A DNA stretch of 61,950 nt from Parerythrobacter_A sp963838735 (lineage in GTDB: Bacteria; Pseudomonadota; Alphaproteobacteria; Sphingomonadales; Sphingomonadaceae). The position numbers were made by a program, and so were the translations under genes. This document shows positions 46,142-55,866 of this stretch, one piece after another. The notes under the pieces are model-generated. The model was not told the DNA's origin and searched no databases. It saw only the letters and a list, made by a program, of their open reading frames with translations. Positions within the stretch are counted from its first letter, which is position 1. Every line of letters begins with the position of its first letter. The stretch spans positions 1 to 61,950 of the forward strand of contig CAWISG010000005.1 of the NCBI GenBank assembly GCA_963838735.1, written 5' to 3'.

Positions 46142-48885
46142 GCGCGCTTCGCATCGTCCGGCAGCGGGAGATCATCGACCGCCGTGCCATCGATGCGGCT
46201 TTGGCGAAGCTGCACGCGACCGAGGGCAGCGACAGCCGATCGGCCGTAATTGCGTTGCTGCGCAAGGCGCTTGACGCCGGGCGCGCGGAGATAGCGCGGC
46301 GGCTGGAGGCACGGCCGTCCGCCGGGCACGAGATCTGCGCGGGCCATTCCTTTCTGATCGACCAGCTCGTGCGCCTGCTGCACGATCATGTGGTCACGCG
46401 GGTCTATTCGCCCGGCAATCGCAGTTCGGCGGAACAGCTCGCGATCATGGCAGTGGGCGGCTGGGGACGGCAGGAAATGGCTCCGCATTCCGATGTCGAT
46501 ATCGCTTTCCTCGTCCCGCGCGCCCGCACGCCGTGGTGCGAACAGGTGGCCGAGGCGATGCTGTATTTCCTGTGGGACCTGGGCCTGACCGTCGGCCATT
46601 CGACGCGCACACCGGACGATGTCGTGCGGATGGCGCGCGAAGACCACACGGTGCGCACCGCCTTGCTGGAAGGGCGCTTCGTCTGGGGCGAACGCGCGCT
46701 TTACGACATGTGCACCCGGCGTTTCTTCGCCGAGGTCGTGACCGGGACGGAACGCGAGTTCGTGGCCGAGAAACTGGCCGAGCGCGACGAACGCCACCGC
46801 CGCATGGGCGACAGCCGCTACGTCGTGGAACCCAATGTAAAGGACGGCAAGGGCGCGCTGCGCGACCTGCACACGCTCTACTGGATCGGCAAGTATATCC
46901 ACAAGGTGCGCGTCGCGGCGGACCTGGTGGAGGCGGACCTGTTCACCCGCGCTGAATATCGCGGGTTCCGCCGGGCCGAAGGGTTCCTGCTGGCGGTGCG
47001 CTGCCATATGCACGAGCTGACCGGGCGCGAGGAAGACAGGCTGACCTTCGACCTGCAACGCGCCGTCGCGGAACGGATGCGGTTCGCGGAGCGGCCGGGC
47101 AAAAGCGCGGTCGAACGCTTCATGCAATTCTATTTCCTGCAGGCAAAGCGCGTCGGCAGCCTGACAGGCGTGTTCCTGGCGCATATCGATGAACAGTTCG
47201 CGCGCCGTGGTTGGCTGGCAGGCCTGCTGGAACGGCCCCGCACCGTTCAGGGCTACACCGTCACCGGCAGCACGATTGCCGCGCCATCGGACGACTGGTT
47301 CCGCGAGGATCCGGTGCGCCTGATCGAGATATTCCGGATTGCGGAGGCCGAGGGGTTCACCGTTCACCCCGACACCATGCGGCAGGCCGACCGCGACAGC
47401 GGGCTTATCAAGGCGCCGATCCGCAACGATGCCCGCGCCAATGCGCTGTTTCTCGATCTGCTGGCGGGCCGCAACGATCCCGAAACCGTGCTCCGCTGGA
47501 TGAACGAGGCGAACGTCTTCGGGAAATTCGTACCCGATTTCGGCAAGGTCAACGCGCAGATGCAGTTCGACATGTACCACCATTATACGGTGGACGAACA
47601 CACCATCCGCGCCATCGGCCTGCTGGCGAAGATCGAGCGTGGTGCGCTGGCCGACGACCATCCGCGCGCGACGCGCCAGATGCCGCGCATCGCCAGTCGC
47701 CGCGCGCTCTATGTCGCGGTGCTGTTGCACGATATCGCCAAGGGGCGCGGCGGCGACCATTCGGTGCTGGGCGGGGAGGTGGCGATGCGCCTGTGCCCAC
47801 GTTTCGGGCTGGACGCGCACGAGACGGAGCTGGTCGCGTGGCTGGTGCGCCAGCATCTGCTGATGAGTGCCACCGCGCAGAAACGCGACCTGGCCGATCC
47901 CAAGACCATCGACGATTTTGTGGCGGAAGTGCAAAGCGTGGAACGGCTGCGCAACCTCGCCATCCTGACCGCCGTGGATATTCGCGCGGTCGGCCCCGGC
48001 ACCTGGAACAGCTGGAAAGCGCAGCTGCTCGGCACGCTGTACGATGCGGCCGAGGAACGGCTGCGGCTGGGGCACACACGTATCAACCGGCGCGAACAGA
48101 TCGCAGCGAAGAAGGCGGCTGTCACCGACGTGCTGGGGACCCGCGGCGACCTGGTGGCCGACCACGGCGGCGCGTTCGCCCCGGCCTACTGGATTGCCGA
48201 AACCGACGATGTGATCGCGCACAACCTCGTGCAATACGCCGACGGGCAAGAACGCGGCGCGGCGCTGACGATCCGCTGCAAGGTGGACGAAACGCGCGGG
48301 GCGACGCTGGTCACCGTGGTAGCAGCCGACCATGCGGGGCTGTTCTATCGCATCGCGGGCGGCATCCATCTGGCGGGTGCCAACATCATCGACGCGCGCA
48401 TCCACACCACGCGCACTGGCTGGGCGGTCGACAACTTTCTGGTGCAGACCCCGTTGGGCGAACCCTTCGCCGAAGACGCGCAGATCGCGCGCATCGAAAC
48501 CGCTATCGAGGATGCGCTGGCCAACCGCATCGACCTGGCCCCGAAACTGGCGCGCCGACCGCTGCCGCGCAGCCGCAGCAAGGCGTTCGACGTGCAACCG
48601 CGCGTGGTGTTCGACAATGCCGCATCCAACCGCTTCACCGTGATCGAAATCAACGCGCGTGACCGGTCCGCGCTGCTGAACCGCGTGGCGCGCAGTCTGT
48701 TCGAAAGCGGGGTGGTGGTGCATTCCGCCCATCTCACCACCTATGGCGAGCGCGCGGCGGATACGTTCTATGTCACCGACACGCTGGGCGACAAGATTAC
48801 CGGCGAGGCCAAGCGCGCGGCAATCGAGACGGCGCTGCTGGCCGCCGTCAGCGACCGGCGGCAGGCCGAACTCGAACGCGCCTGA
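46138..48885 (+). CDS. glnD: [Protein-PII] uridylyltransferase/uridylyl-removing enzyme
   Basis: GlnD senses glutamine and modifies PII, controlling nitrogen assimilation. The 915 residues have the nucleotidyltransferase block GGWGRQEMAPHSDVDIAF (D-x-D near 120), a GlnD linker, the HD domain LLHDIAKGRGGDHS (about 535), and two C-terminal ACT domains (about 715-790 and 825-910). All four domains are complete. The start is TTG, whose TTGA overlaps the stop of the ligase gene. PII (glnB) is not in the window. Confidence 0.96.
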   Translation: MSALRIVRQREIIDRRAIDAALAKLHATEGSDSRSAVIALLRKALDAGRAEIARRLEARPSAGHEICAGHSFLIDQLVRLLHDHVVTRVYSPGNRSSAEQLAIMAVGGWGRQEMAPHSDVDIAFLVPRARTPWCEQVAEAMLYFLWDLGLTVGHSTRTPDDVVRMAREDHTVRTALLEGRFVWGERALYDMCTRRFFAEVVTGTEREFVAEKLAERDERHRRMGDSRYVVEPNVKDGKGALRDLHTLYWIGKYIHKVRVAADLVEADLFTRAEYRGFRRAEGFLLAVRCHMHELTGREEDRLTFDLQRAVAERMRFAERPGKSAVERFMQFYFLQAKRVGSLTGVFLAHIDEQFARRGWLAGLLERPRTVQGYTVTGSTIAAPSDDWFREDPVRLIEIFRIAEAEGFTVHPDTMRQADRDSGLIKAPIRNDARANALFLDLLAGRNDPETVLRWMNEANVFGKFVPDFGKVNAQMQFDMYHHYTVDEHTIRAIGLLAKIERGALADDHPRATRQMPRIASRRALYVAVLLHDIAKGRGGDHSVLGGEVAMRLCPRFGLDAHETELVAWLVRQHLLMSATAQKRDLADPKTIDDFVAEVQSVERLRNLAILTAVDIRAVGPGTWNSWKAQLLGTLYDAAEERLRLGHTRINRREQIAAKKAAVTDVLGTRGDLVADHGGAFAPAYWIAETDDVIAHNLVQYADGQERGAALTIRCKVDETRGATLVTVVAADHAGLFYRIAGGIHLAGANIIDARIHTTRTGWAVDNFLVQTPLGEPFAEDAQIARIETAIEDALANRIDLAPKLARRPLPRSRSKAFDVQPRVVFDNAASNRFTVIEINARDRSALLNRVARSLFESGVVVHSAHLTTYGERAADTFYVTDTLGDKITGEAKRAAIETALLAAVSDRRQAELERA

Positions 48886-49080
48886 ACAATCACGACACCG
48901 GGACAACGCCGGTGCAATGCTGCACGCGTTGTGCGCAGCAAAAGCCGCTTCGCACCGACTGAAACATATATGTCGCACTTTGCGCTATGCCGTTACGGCA
49001 CGGTGCTGAATACGGTTGCGTGCTGCACAGTTTGCGATAAATCACGCTGCATAACAGTCTATAAAATGCCCAGGGAGCGG

Positions 49081-51795
49081 ATGAATATGAGCATGCAGCA
49101 GCGTTTTGCATCGGTCGGTGTCATGGCCTTGATGGGGGCCGGTATGGCTCTCACCCCCACCGCCGCTCTTGCACAGGATGCGGACGATGCGGCCGTGGTC
49201 GATACGACCGGCCTTGACGATGACGCCCAGATCGTAATCACCGCGCAGGGCCGTTCGCAACGGCTGGCCGATGTTCCGGTTGCCGTTTCCGCGGTATCGG
49301 GCGAATTGCTCGAGAAGTCCGGCACCACCGACATCCGCGAACTCAATCAGGTCGCGCCGTCGCTGCTCGTATCCTCCACCGGTAACGAGGCCAACGGCTC
49401 GGCCCGTATCCGCGGCATCGGCACCGTGGGCGACAACCCCGGCCTGGAAAGCTCGGTCGCGGTGTTCGTCGACGGCGTCTATCGCTCGCGTTCGGGCAAC
49501 GCGCTGAGTGAGCTTGGGCCGATCGACCGGATCGAAATCCTGCGCGGCCCGCAGGGTACGCTGGGTGGCCGCAACTCCACCGCCGGCCTTATCAACATCT
49601 ATACCGCGCAGCCCGAATTCGAATTCGGCGGCTACGGCAATTTCACTTATGGCAATTTCGATGCGATCCGCGCCGAAGCCGGTGTGAACGTGCCGCTTGG
49701 CGCGCTGGTCGCAGCGCGCGTCGACGGCATCTATGCCAAGCGCGACGGTTTCTACGAAGACCAGGTCAATAACACGACTGTCAACGACAAGGACCGTTAT
49801 CTCGTCCGCGCCCAAGTCCTGTTCGAGCCCAGTTCCGACCTCTCTTTCCGCGTGGTCGGCGACTATTCGCGCAAGGACGAAAGCTGTTGCGCCGCAACGT
49901 TCGTGCAGCCTGAATTCGCACCCTTCGCCCGCGTCAGCCCAGGCCTGGACAGTTTCACGCGTCCGACCACCGGTCCTGCGCTGACCAGCACCGCGAACCC
50001 GATCGTCCCGATCCTGCTCGGCCTGGGCCAGAACCCTGCCGCGTTGAACCAGAGCACGTTCAACCGCGACATCTATCCCACCGCAGGCCGCAGCTATGCC
50101 GGCCGGACGGAAGATTACGGGGTATCGGGCGAGCTGAACGCCACCTTCGGCAACGTCTCGTTGACGTCGATCACCGGCTACCGCGAATACGACAACTTCC
50201 AGGGGTCGGATACCGACTACACGCAGGTCGACATCCTGTATCGCGCGCCCACCCGCTTTGGCGGCGCGCGCACGTTCGAAACCTTTACGCAGGAGCTGCG
50301 CCTGCAGGGTTCGCTGTTCAACGACCGGATCGACTGGCTGGTCGGCGGATTCTACGCCAACGAAGAATTGCAGGCGCGCGACAACCTGCGGTTCGGTTCG
50401 CAATACGGCACCTTCGCCGCGTGCCGGATCGCACTGGCCATCAACCCGGCGCTGGCCAATCCCGGTGCGCAGGATTGTCTGGGTGGCAATGCCGCCGCCT
50501 TGACCGGTGCGTTTGGACCCGCGACGCCACTTATTCTGGGTGGCATCAGCAATCTTGGCCGCATCAGCGACCGGGGCAGCACCGGCGACGTGTACAACCA
50601 GAAGAGCGAGAACTTCGCGCTCTTCACGCACAACATCTTCCATATCACCGACACACTCGACCTGACGCTCGGCCTTCGTTACACCAACGAAACCAAGGAT
50701 TTCGACGCCACCTTCGGCAACGACAACGTAATCTGTCCGCAGAACCGCGCCTTGCTTGGCGGTTTGCTCGGTACGACATTGCAAGGTCTTGCTGGCGGCC
50801 TGATTGCGCTGTCGTGCCAGGGCAATTCGACGTCCGAGCTGGACGGCGTGTCTATCGCCGATACACGCGACGAGGACGAGTTCACCGGCACGGCCATCCT
50901 CAGCTACAAGGTCACGCCCGACCTGCTGCTCTACGGCAGCTATTCGCGCGGCTACAAGGCGGGCGGTTTCAACCTTGACCGTTCCGCCCTGTCGAACCCG
51001 CTGTTCCTGAACGTTAACGCGCTCGATGTCGGATCGCTCCAGTTCGACGAGGAAACGGTCGACGCCTATGAAATCGGCGCTAAATACGCGACGCGCGAGT
51101 TTTCGCTCAGCGTGGCGGCGTTCCGTCAAGAGTTCAGCAATTTCCAGCTGAACACCTTCAACGGCTCGGTCTTCCTGGTGCAGACGGTCAATAGCTGCGA
51201 CACGGCCCTGGGCGGTGCGGACACTGATGCCAACCCCACTACCGGCGGTTGCGCGCTGGACGACATCGCCCCCGGCGTGGTCGCGGAAGGGTTCGAAGTC
51301 GAAGCGACGCTGAACCCGCGCCCCGACCTCGCCTTCACCGCTGGCCTGACCTATTCCGACACCGCCTATCAGGACGATCTGATCGGGGACGACAGCGGCG
51401 CACCGCTCGACCCCGCGCTGCGGCTGCTGCCGGGCGACCGGCTCTCCAACGCGCCGGCTATAGTGGCGACGGGCTCGCTGTCCTACACGCCGGACCTCGG
51501 TACGAGTGGAATGCGCGGTCTGTTGTTCGTCAACGCCCGCACGGCCAGCGGCTACAATACCGGGTCCGACCTTTTGCCGGGCAAGGAGCAGGAAGGCTTC
51601 ACCGTGGTCAATGGCCGCATCGGCGTGACCAACATCGCCGACCGGTTCTCGATCGAAGGCTGGGTGCAGAACCTGTTCGACAAGGACTACACGCAGGTCG
51701 CGTTCAACACGCCCTTCGTCGCGCCGCAGCAGACCTACTCGGCGTTCCTCGCCGAGCCGCGTACTTACGGGGTAACCGTGCGCGCCACGTTCTGA
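49081..51795 (+). CDS. TonB-dependent outer-membrane receptor
   Basis: This 904-residue protein has a signal peptide (about residues 1-30, ending ALAQD), a TonB-box-like DAQIVITAQGR, a plug domain (GTTDIRELNQVAPSLLV, SARIRGIG, VFVDGVYRSR, RIEILRGPQGTLGGRNSTAG) and a beta-barrel ending with the aromatic RATF, as in classical receptors. It imports an unknown ligand such as a siderophore, glycan or cobalamin-like compound. Three clustered Met codons (49081, 49087, 49093) compete as starts; AGGGAG at 49072 suits the second best. No substrate-binding neighbour is seen. A terminator follows at once. Confidence 0.92.
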   Translation: MNMSMQQRFASVGVMALMGAGMALTPTAALAQDADDAAVVDTTGLDDDAQIVITAQGRSQRLADVPVAVSAVSGELLEKSGTTDIRELNQVAPSLLVSSTGNEANGSARIRGIGTVGDNPGLESSVAVFVDGVYRSRSGNALSELGPIDRIEILRGPQGTLGGRNSTAGLINIYTAQPEFEFGGYGNFTYGNFDAIRAEAGVNVPLGALVAARVDGIYAKRDGFYEDQVNNTTVNDKDRYLVRAQVLFEPSSDLSFRVVGDYSRKDESCCAATFVQPEFAPFARVSPGLDSFTRPTTGPALTSTANPIVPILLGLGQNPAALNQSTFNRDIYPTAGRSYAGRTEDYGVSGELNATFGNVSLTSITGYREYDNFQGSDTDYTQVDILYRAPTRFGGARTFETFTQELRLQGSLFNDRIDWLVGGFYANEELQARDNLRFGSQYGTFAACRIALAINPALANPGAQDCLGGNAAALTGAFGPATPLILGGISNLGRISDRGSTGDVYNQKSENFALFTHNIFHITDTLDLTLGLRYTNETKDFDATFGNDNVICPQNRALLGGLLGTTLQGLAGGLIALSCQGNSTSELDGVSIADTRDEDEFTGTAILSYKVTPDLLLYGSYSRGYKAGGFNLDRSALSNPLFLNVNALDVGSLQFDEETVDAYEIGAKYATREFSLSVAAFRQEFSNFQLNTFNGSVFLVQTVNSCDTALGGADTDANPTTGGCALDDIAPGVVAEGFEVEATLNPRPDLAFTAGLTYSDTAYQDDLIGDDSGAPLDPALRLLPGDRLSNAPAIVATGSLSYTPDLGTSGMRGLLFVNARTASGYNTGSDLLPGKEQEGFTVVNGRIGVTNIADRFSIEGWVQNLFDKDYTQVAFNTPFVAPQQTYSAFLAEPRTYGVTVRATF

Positions 51796-51825
51796 TACGG
51801 GGCATTGCAAAGTTCGTCACGACAG

Positions 51826-51854
51826 GGGGCGCGCCGCAAGGTGCGCCCCTTTTT
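51826..51854 (+). terminator. Rho-independent terminator after the TonB receptor
   Basis: A ten-base-pair stem (51826-51835 with 51840-51849, one wobble) with a GCAA tetraloop is followed by TTTTT at 51850-51854, about 30 bases after the stop. Confidence 0.82.
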
Positions 51855-51856
51855 GA

Positions 51857-52030
51857 TTTCTTGTTGGGTGCGCTCCGGACATCCGCGTTTTGTTTTCTAG
51901 CTAGCGCTTGGTGCTGTGCCAGCCCGCTCCCCCTCCCGACCACCCGATTAGTATAATCCCGTGGGTGGTCGGGAGGGGGAGCGGGACGGCACAGCAAGCG
52001 GAGGACGGACGTCCGGAGCGCACCCGACAA
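51857..52030. repeat. Long inverted repeat, arms about 90 and 70 bases
   Basis: Between convergent genes lies a hairpin-forming repeat centred near 51953. The inner arms (51923-51945 and 51963-51985) match perfectly over 23 bases (word GCTCCCCCTCCCGACCACCC), enclosing a 17-base AT-rich loop GATTAGTATAATCCCGT. Further out, CTGTGCC/GGCACAG, CGCTTG/CAAGCG and GGGTGCGCTCCGGAC/GTCCGGAGCGCACCC pair with small gaps of 3 and about 12 bases on the left arm. GATGGCACAGC recurs outside at about 52041. It may be a miniature repeat element or an extended terminator. Confidence 0.75.
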
Positions 52031-52099
52031 AAACGCGCGGGATGGCACAGCACCGAGCGTTAGCGAGCGAACACGAACGGCCAGCCTCGGCCTTCAGAG

Positions 52100-52795
52100 T
52101 TAAACCTCTTCTCGCGCTCCAAAAAGCGCCGTCCCCACGCGGATATGCGTCGCGCCCAGCATCACGGCGGTGGCGAAATCGCTGCTCATTCCCATGCTCA
52201 ACCCCATCGGCTTTCCGGCCACACCATTAACCGCTGCCAGCTTGGCCAGCAAAGCGAAGAACGGCGCGGGTTCGATCCCGGCGGGCGGCAGGCACATCAG
52301 CCCCGCCACCGGAATATCCGCATCGCGCGCTTTCGCCAGAAACGCGGGCAGGTCCGCAACCGCGCAGCCACCCTTTTGCGGCTCCTCGCCCACATCCACC
52401 TGAACGAAGCACGGCACGCGGCGGTCTGCCTTGTCCATCGCCTTGGCCAGCGCCTTCAGCAGGCTGGGCCGGTCCAGCGCGTGAATCGCATCGAACAGCG
52501 CCACCGCATCGTCCGCCTTGTTCGATTGCAGCTGTCCGATCATGTGCAACTGGGCATCGGGCCAGCGTTCGCGCAAGGCAGGCCATTTGCCCTGTGCCTC
52601 CTGCACCCGGTTTTCCCCGAAGGCGCGATGTCCGCGTTCCAGCAGGGGTACGATGGCGTCGGCGGCGCGGGTCTTGCTCACCGCGACCAGTTCCACATCG
52701 GCGGGCGCGCGGCGCGAGGCCTTGCAGGCGCGCGCAATCTCCGCCTCCACCTCGTCATAGCCCGTGGCCGTGCGCTGCTTGTCGTTGGCATTCAT
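52100..52795 (-). CDS. YggS family PLP homeostasis protein
   Basis: This 231-residue alanine-racemase-fold protein binds PLP through Lys in LVAVSKTR (near residue 36). It shows the family blocks FGENRVQEAQGKW, LHMIGQLQSNKA, PCFVQVDVGEEPQKGG and GLSMGMSSDFATAV. YggS/PLPBP proteins buffer pyridoxal phosphate and affect amino-acid pools, without known enzymatic turnover. It is divergent from the ThiE-like gene, 39 bases away. The long inverted repeat ends about 70 bases from its stop. Confidence 0.92.
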   Translation of the reverse strand: MNANDKQRTATGYDEVEAEIARACKASRRAPADVELVAVSKTRAADAIVPLLERGHRAFGENRVQEAQGKWPALRERWPDAQLHMIGQLQSNKADDAVALFDAIHALDRPSLLKALAKAMDKADRRVPCFVQVDVGEEPQKGGCAVADLPAFLAKARDADIPVAGLMCLPPAGIEPAPFFALLAKLAAVNGVAGKPMGLSMGMSSDFATAVMLGATHIRVGTALFGAREEV

Positions 52796-52834
52796 GGCGG
52801 CGTGCTATAGCGCCCCGGCAATAAAGGTGAAGCC

Positions 52835-53419
52835 ATGCCCGTGAAGCCCCCCGCCCCGGTCCTGAATGCCCTCAAAGCCCTCCCGCGCATCTTCCTGTTC
52901 AGCGACGCACGCAATGACGGAAGCCTCGAAGATGTGCTGGCGCGATTGCCGCAGGACGCGGCGCTGGTGTTCCGGCACTACCACCTCGATCCAAACGCAA
53001 AGCGCGCCCGCTTCGATGCACTGGCGTCCGTCGCGCGCCGGTTCGGGCACGCTGTCATCCTCTCCGGCACAGCCGAAACCACCAAGGAATGGGGCGCGGA
53101 CAGCGTGTACGGCCCGGTTGCCCGCCTTGGTGAAGCGAACGGCATGATCCGCTACGCCACCGTCCATTGCCGCGCGGAAGCCGAGGCCGCCATCGCCGCG
53201 CGTGTCGACGCCGCATTCGTTTCGCCGGTCCATCCAACCCGTTCGCACACCGACGCCGCGCCGCTCGGCCCGTCCGGTTATCACGCACTGGCGACTTCGC
53301 TGGAACGCGGCAATGTGCACGCCATTGCGCTGGGCGGGATGACGGCGCAGCGCGCAGCGGCGCTTCCGGCGTTTCGCTGGGGGGCGATCGATGGCCTGGT
53401 GCATGGCCTAATCCCTTGA
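52835..53419 (+). CDS. Thiamine phosphate synthase-like (ThiE/TenI) protein
   Basis: This 194-residue TIM-barrel protein has the ThiE-like pattern IFLFSDARNDG near the start, GLGxxx-like loops (VFRHYHLDPN), FVSPVHPTRSH (compare F-x-P-x-x-T-x-T/S-H), and NVHAIALGGMTAQRA (strand with ALGG-x). True ThiE has conserved Arg, Asn and Lys pyrophosphate-site residues, which are partly altered here, so it may be a TenI-like relative and not a functional synthase. It is shorter than typical ThiE (about 210). It is not near other thiamin genes. Confidence 0.65.
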   Translation: MPVKPPAPVLNALKALPRIFLFSDARNDGSLEDVLARLPQDAALVFRHYHLDPNAKRARFDALASVARRFGHAVILSGTAETTKEWGADSVYGPVARLGEANGMIRYATVHCRAEAEAAIAARVDAAFVSPVHPTRSHTDAAPLGPSGYHALATSLERGNVHAIALGGMTAQRAAALPAFRWGAIDGLVHGLIP

Positions 53420-53466
53420 CGGGTGCGGGGGCGAGGACTCATTACGAGCGGCAGGAGAGGTAACGC

Positions 53467-55866
53467 ATGGCATCGCACGCGGTCACACAAAGGAAAAGCA
53501 GCACCGCGCCGGACTGGCGCGCGGCCTGGCGTCGCAGCATGCGCCGCAGCCTGCAGGTCGCGGGCGCGGTCGCGCTGTTCCTCGTCATGCTGTTCCTTGG
53601 CCTGGCAATGGCGAGTTACAGCCAGACCGATCCCAGCCCCTCCACCGCGGCGGCGGGTGCGCAGATTGCCAACTGGATGGGCGCGCCGGGTGCCTGGGCC
53701 TCGGAGCGGGTGCTGTTTGTGTTCGGCGTGCCCGGCGTGCTGCTGCTGCCGCTGCTCTATGTCGCCGCGCGCAAGCTGTGGCGCGATGTGGAGGAGGACG
53801 ACCGCGATACCGACACCCGCTGGTGGCGTCCCGTGCTCGTCCTGCTGCTGGCGATGGCGCTGTTTGCCACGGTCGCCAGCCTTGCTTTTACCAGTCCGGG
53901 CGGTTCGCTGCCAGCTTCGATGGGCGGGCTGACCGGCCTGCTCGGTGCGGGCGGGGTGCAGGCGATCGACGGACAGTTGGCAAGCGCGTTCGGCGAAGCG
54001 TTCCAAGGCTGGACCACGCTGGCGCTCGCGCTGTTGGCGCTGGCCGCTGCGGTGGCGCTGACCACGCGGGTTTTCGTGATCGACTGGGCGCAGCTCGTCA
54101 CCCTGCCCCGCTTCGCCGCGGCACGGCTGGCGCAGTGGCGCGGGGCAGACAGCGCCCGCGACATGGCAGAGCCGGACGACACCGATGCCGTGGTGCTGCC
54201 GCGCAAGGCGAAGCGTGCGGAGAAGGAGGGCGGCGAAACACCGGTCGTCATCGACGCCCCGCGCCGCGCGCCCGACATCCCCGACCCCAGCGCGCCACCC
54301 AAACAGGCGGTGATGCCCAAGGCCCGGCAAAGCGACATGTTCGCGCAATACAGCCTCCCCTCGCTCGACCTGCTGACCGAACCCGCCGCGCCCGACACCA
54401 CCACGCCCAAGCTCGACAAGCTGGCGCTGGAACGCAATGCGCGCCTGCTTGAAACCGTGCTCGCCGATTTCAACGTGAAGGGCGAAATCGTGGCGGTGCG
54501 CACCGGACCGGTCGTTACCATGTACGAGCTGGAACCGGCGCCCGGCATCAAGGCCAGCCGCGTCATCGGGCTGGCCGAGGATATCGCGCGCAACATGTCC
54601 GCCATCTCGGCGCGCGTCAGCCCCATTCCCGGCAAGACCGTAATGGGCATCGAACTGCCCAATGCGGATCGGCAGATGGTGGTGCTGCACGAACTGGCCG
54701 CCTGCGCCGCCTTTGCCGAAGCCGATGGTGGGCTGCCGATCATCCTGGGCAAGGATATCGCGGGCGAACCGGTGGTGGCCGACCTTGCGGCCATGCCGCA
54801 CCTGCTGGTCGCGGGCACCACCGGTTCGGGCAAGTCGGTGGGCCTGAACTGCATCCTGCTCTCGCTGCTCTACCGCTTCACGCCCGCCGAATGTCGCCTG
54901 ATCCTGATCGATCCCAAGGTGCTGGAGCTGAAGACCTACGACGATATCCCGCACCTCCTCTCCCCCGTCGTCACCGAGCCACACAAGTCGGTGCGGGCGC
55001 TTAAATGGGCGGTGGAGGAGATGGAACGCCGCTATCGCATGATGTCCAACATCAGCAGCCGCAATCTGGCTGGCTTCAACGAGAAGGTCAGCGCCGCCAT
55101 CGCAAAAGGCGAGCCGCTGGGCCGCCGCGTGCAGACCGGTTTCGACCCCGAAACGGGCGAGGAGCTGTTCGAGGACGAGCAGCACGATTACGAACCGCTG
55201 CCGCAGATCGTGCTGATCGTCGATGAACTGGCCGATCTGATGGTGACGGTCGGCAAGGAAATCGAAGTGCTGATCCAGCGCCTCAGCCAGAAATCGCGCG
55301 CCGCCGGCATCCACCTCATCATGGCGACGCAGCGCCCGTCCGTCGATGTCATAACCGGCGTCATCAAGGCCAACCTGCCGACCCGCATCAGTTTCAAGGT
55401 CACCAGCCGCATCGACAGCCGCACCATCCTGGGCGAACAGGGCAGCGAGCAGCTGCTGGGCAAGGGCGACATGCTGTACAAACCCAATACCGGCGCGATG
55501 GTGCGTGTCCATGGCCCCTTCGTCAGCGATGGCGAGGTGGAAGCGGTGGCCGATCACTGGCGCGCGCAGGGCAAACCCGACTATGTCGATGCCGTGACCG
55601 AGGAACCGGAAGACGGCGGCGGACTGTCGTTCGAGGACGACCTCACCGCCAGCGACGATCCGGACGAGCGCAAATACCGGCAGGCGTGCCAGATCGTGAT
55701 CGAGAACCAGAAGGCGAGCGGCAGCTGGCTGCAACGCCAGATGGGGGTGGGCTACAACACCGCCGCCAAGTGGATCGAGCGGATGGAAGGCGAAGGGCTG
55801 GTCGGCCCCGCCAACCATGTCGGTCGTCGCGAAATCTTCCGCGACCAGGACGGAAACCCGCTTTAG
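53467..55866 (+). CDS. ftsK: DNA translocase FtsK
   Basis: FtsK pumps chromosome DNA through the division septum and activates XerCD recombination at dif. The 799 residues have about four N-terminal membrane segments (about residues 28-50, 75-100, 120-145 and 180-205), an acidic/Pro linker, the motor with Walker A VAGTTGSGKSVGLN and Walker B LIVDELADLM, and a C-terminal winged-helix gamma domain (about 735-799) ending GRREIFRDQDGNPL. Length fits short alphaproteobacterial FtsK. The stop overlaps the convergent AraC gene by four bases. Confidence 0.96.
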   Translation: MASHAVTQRKSSTAPDWRAAWRRSMRRSLQVAGAVALFLVMLFLGLAMASYSQTDPSPSTAAAGAQIANWMGAPGAWASERVLFVFGVPGVLLLPLLYVAARKLWRDVEEDDRDTDTRWWRPVLVLLLAMALFATVASLAFTSPGGSLPASMGGLTGLLGAGGVQAIDGQLASAFGEAFQGWTTLALALLALAAAVALTTRVFVIDWAQLVTLPRFAAARLAQWRGADSARDMAEPDDTDAVVLPRKAKRAEKEGGETPVVIDAPRRAPDIPDPSAPPKQAVMPKARQSDMFAQYSLPSLDLLTEPAAPDTTTPKLDKLALERNARLLETVLADFNVKGEIVAVRTGPVVTMYELEPAPGIKASRVIGLAEDIARNMSAISARVSPIPGKTVMGIELPNADRQMVVLHELAACAAFAEADGGLPIILGKDIAGEPVVADLAAMPHLLVAGTTGSGKSVGLNCILLSLLYRFTPAECRLILIDPKVLELKTYDDIPHLLSPVVTEPHKSVRALKWAVEEMERRYRMMSNISSRNLAGFNEKVSAAIAKGEPLGRRVQTGFDPETGEELFEDEQHDYEPLPQIVLIVDELADLMVTVGKEIEVLIQRLSQKSRAAGIHLIMATQRPSVDVITGVIKANLPTRISFKVTSRIDSRTILGEQGSEQLLGKGDMLYKPNTGAMVRVHGPFVSDGEVEAVADHWRAQGKPDYVDAVTEEPEDGGGLSFEDDLTASDDPDERKYRQACQIVIENQKASGSWLQRQMGVGYNTAAKWIERMEGEGLVGPANHVGRREIFRDQDGNPL

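Noticed and set aside
46105..51810. Very long antisense open frames opposite glnD and the TonB receptor (over 900 codons)
   Set aside because: They lie opposite clear genes with known motifs, are rich in Arg, His and Gln as expected from the reverse of GC-rich codons, and have no family motifs.
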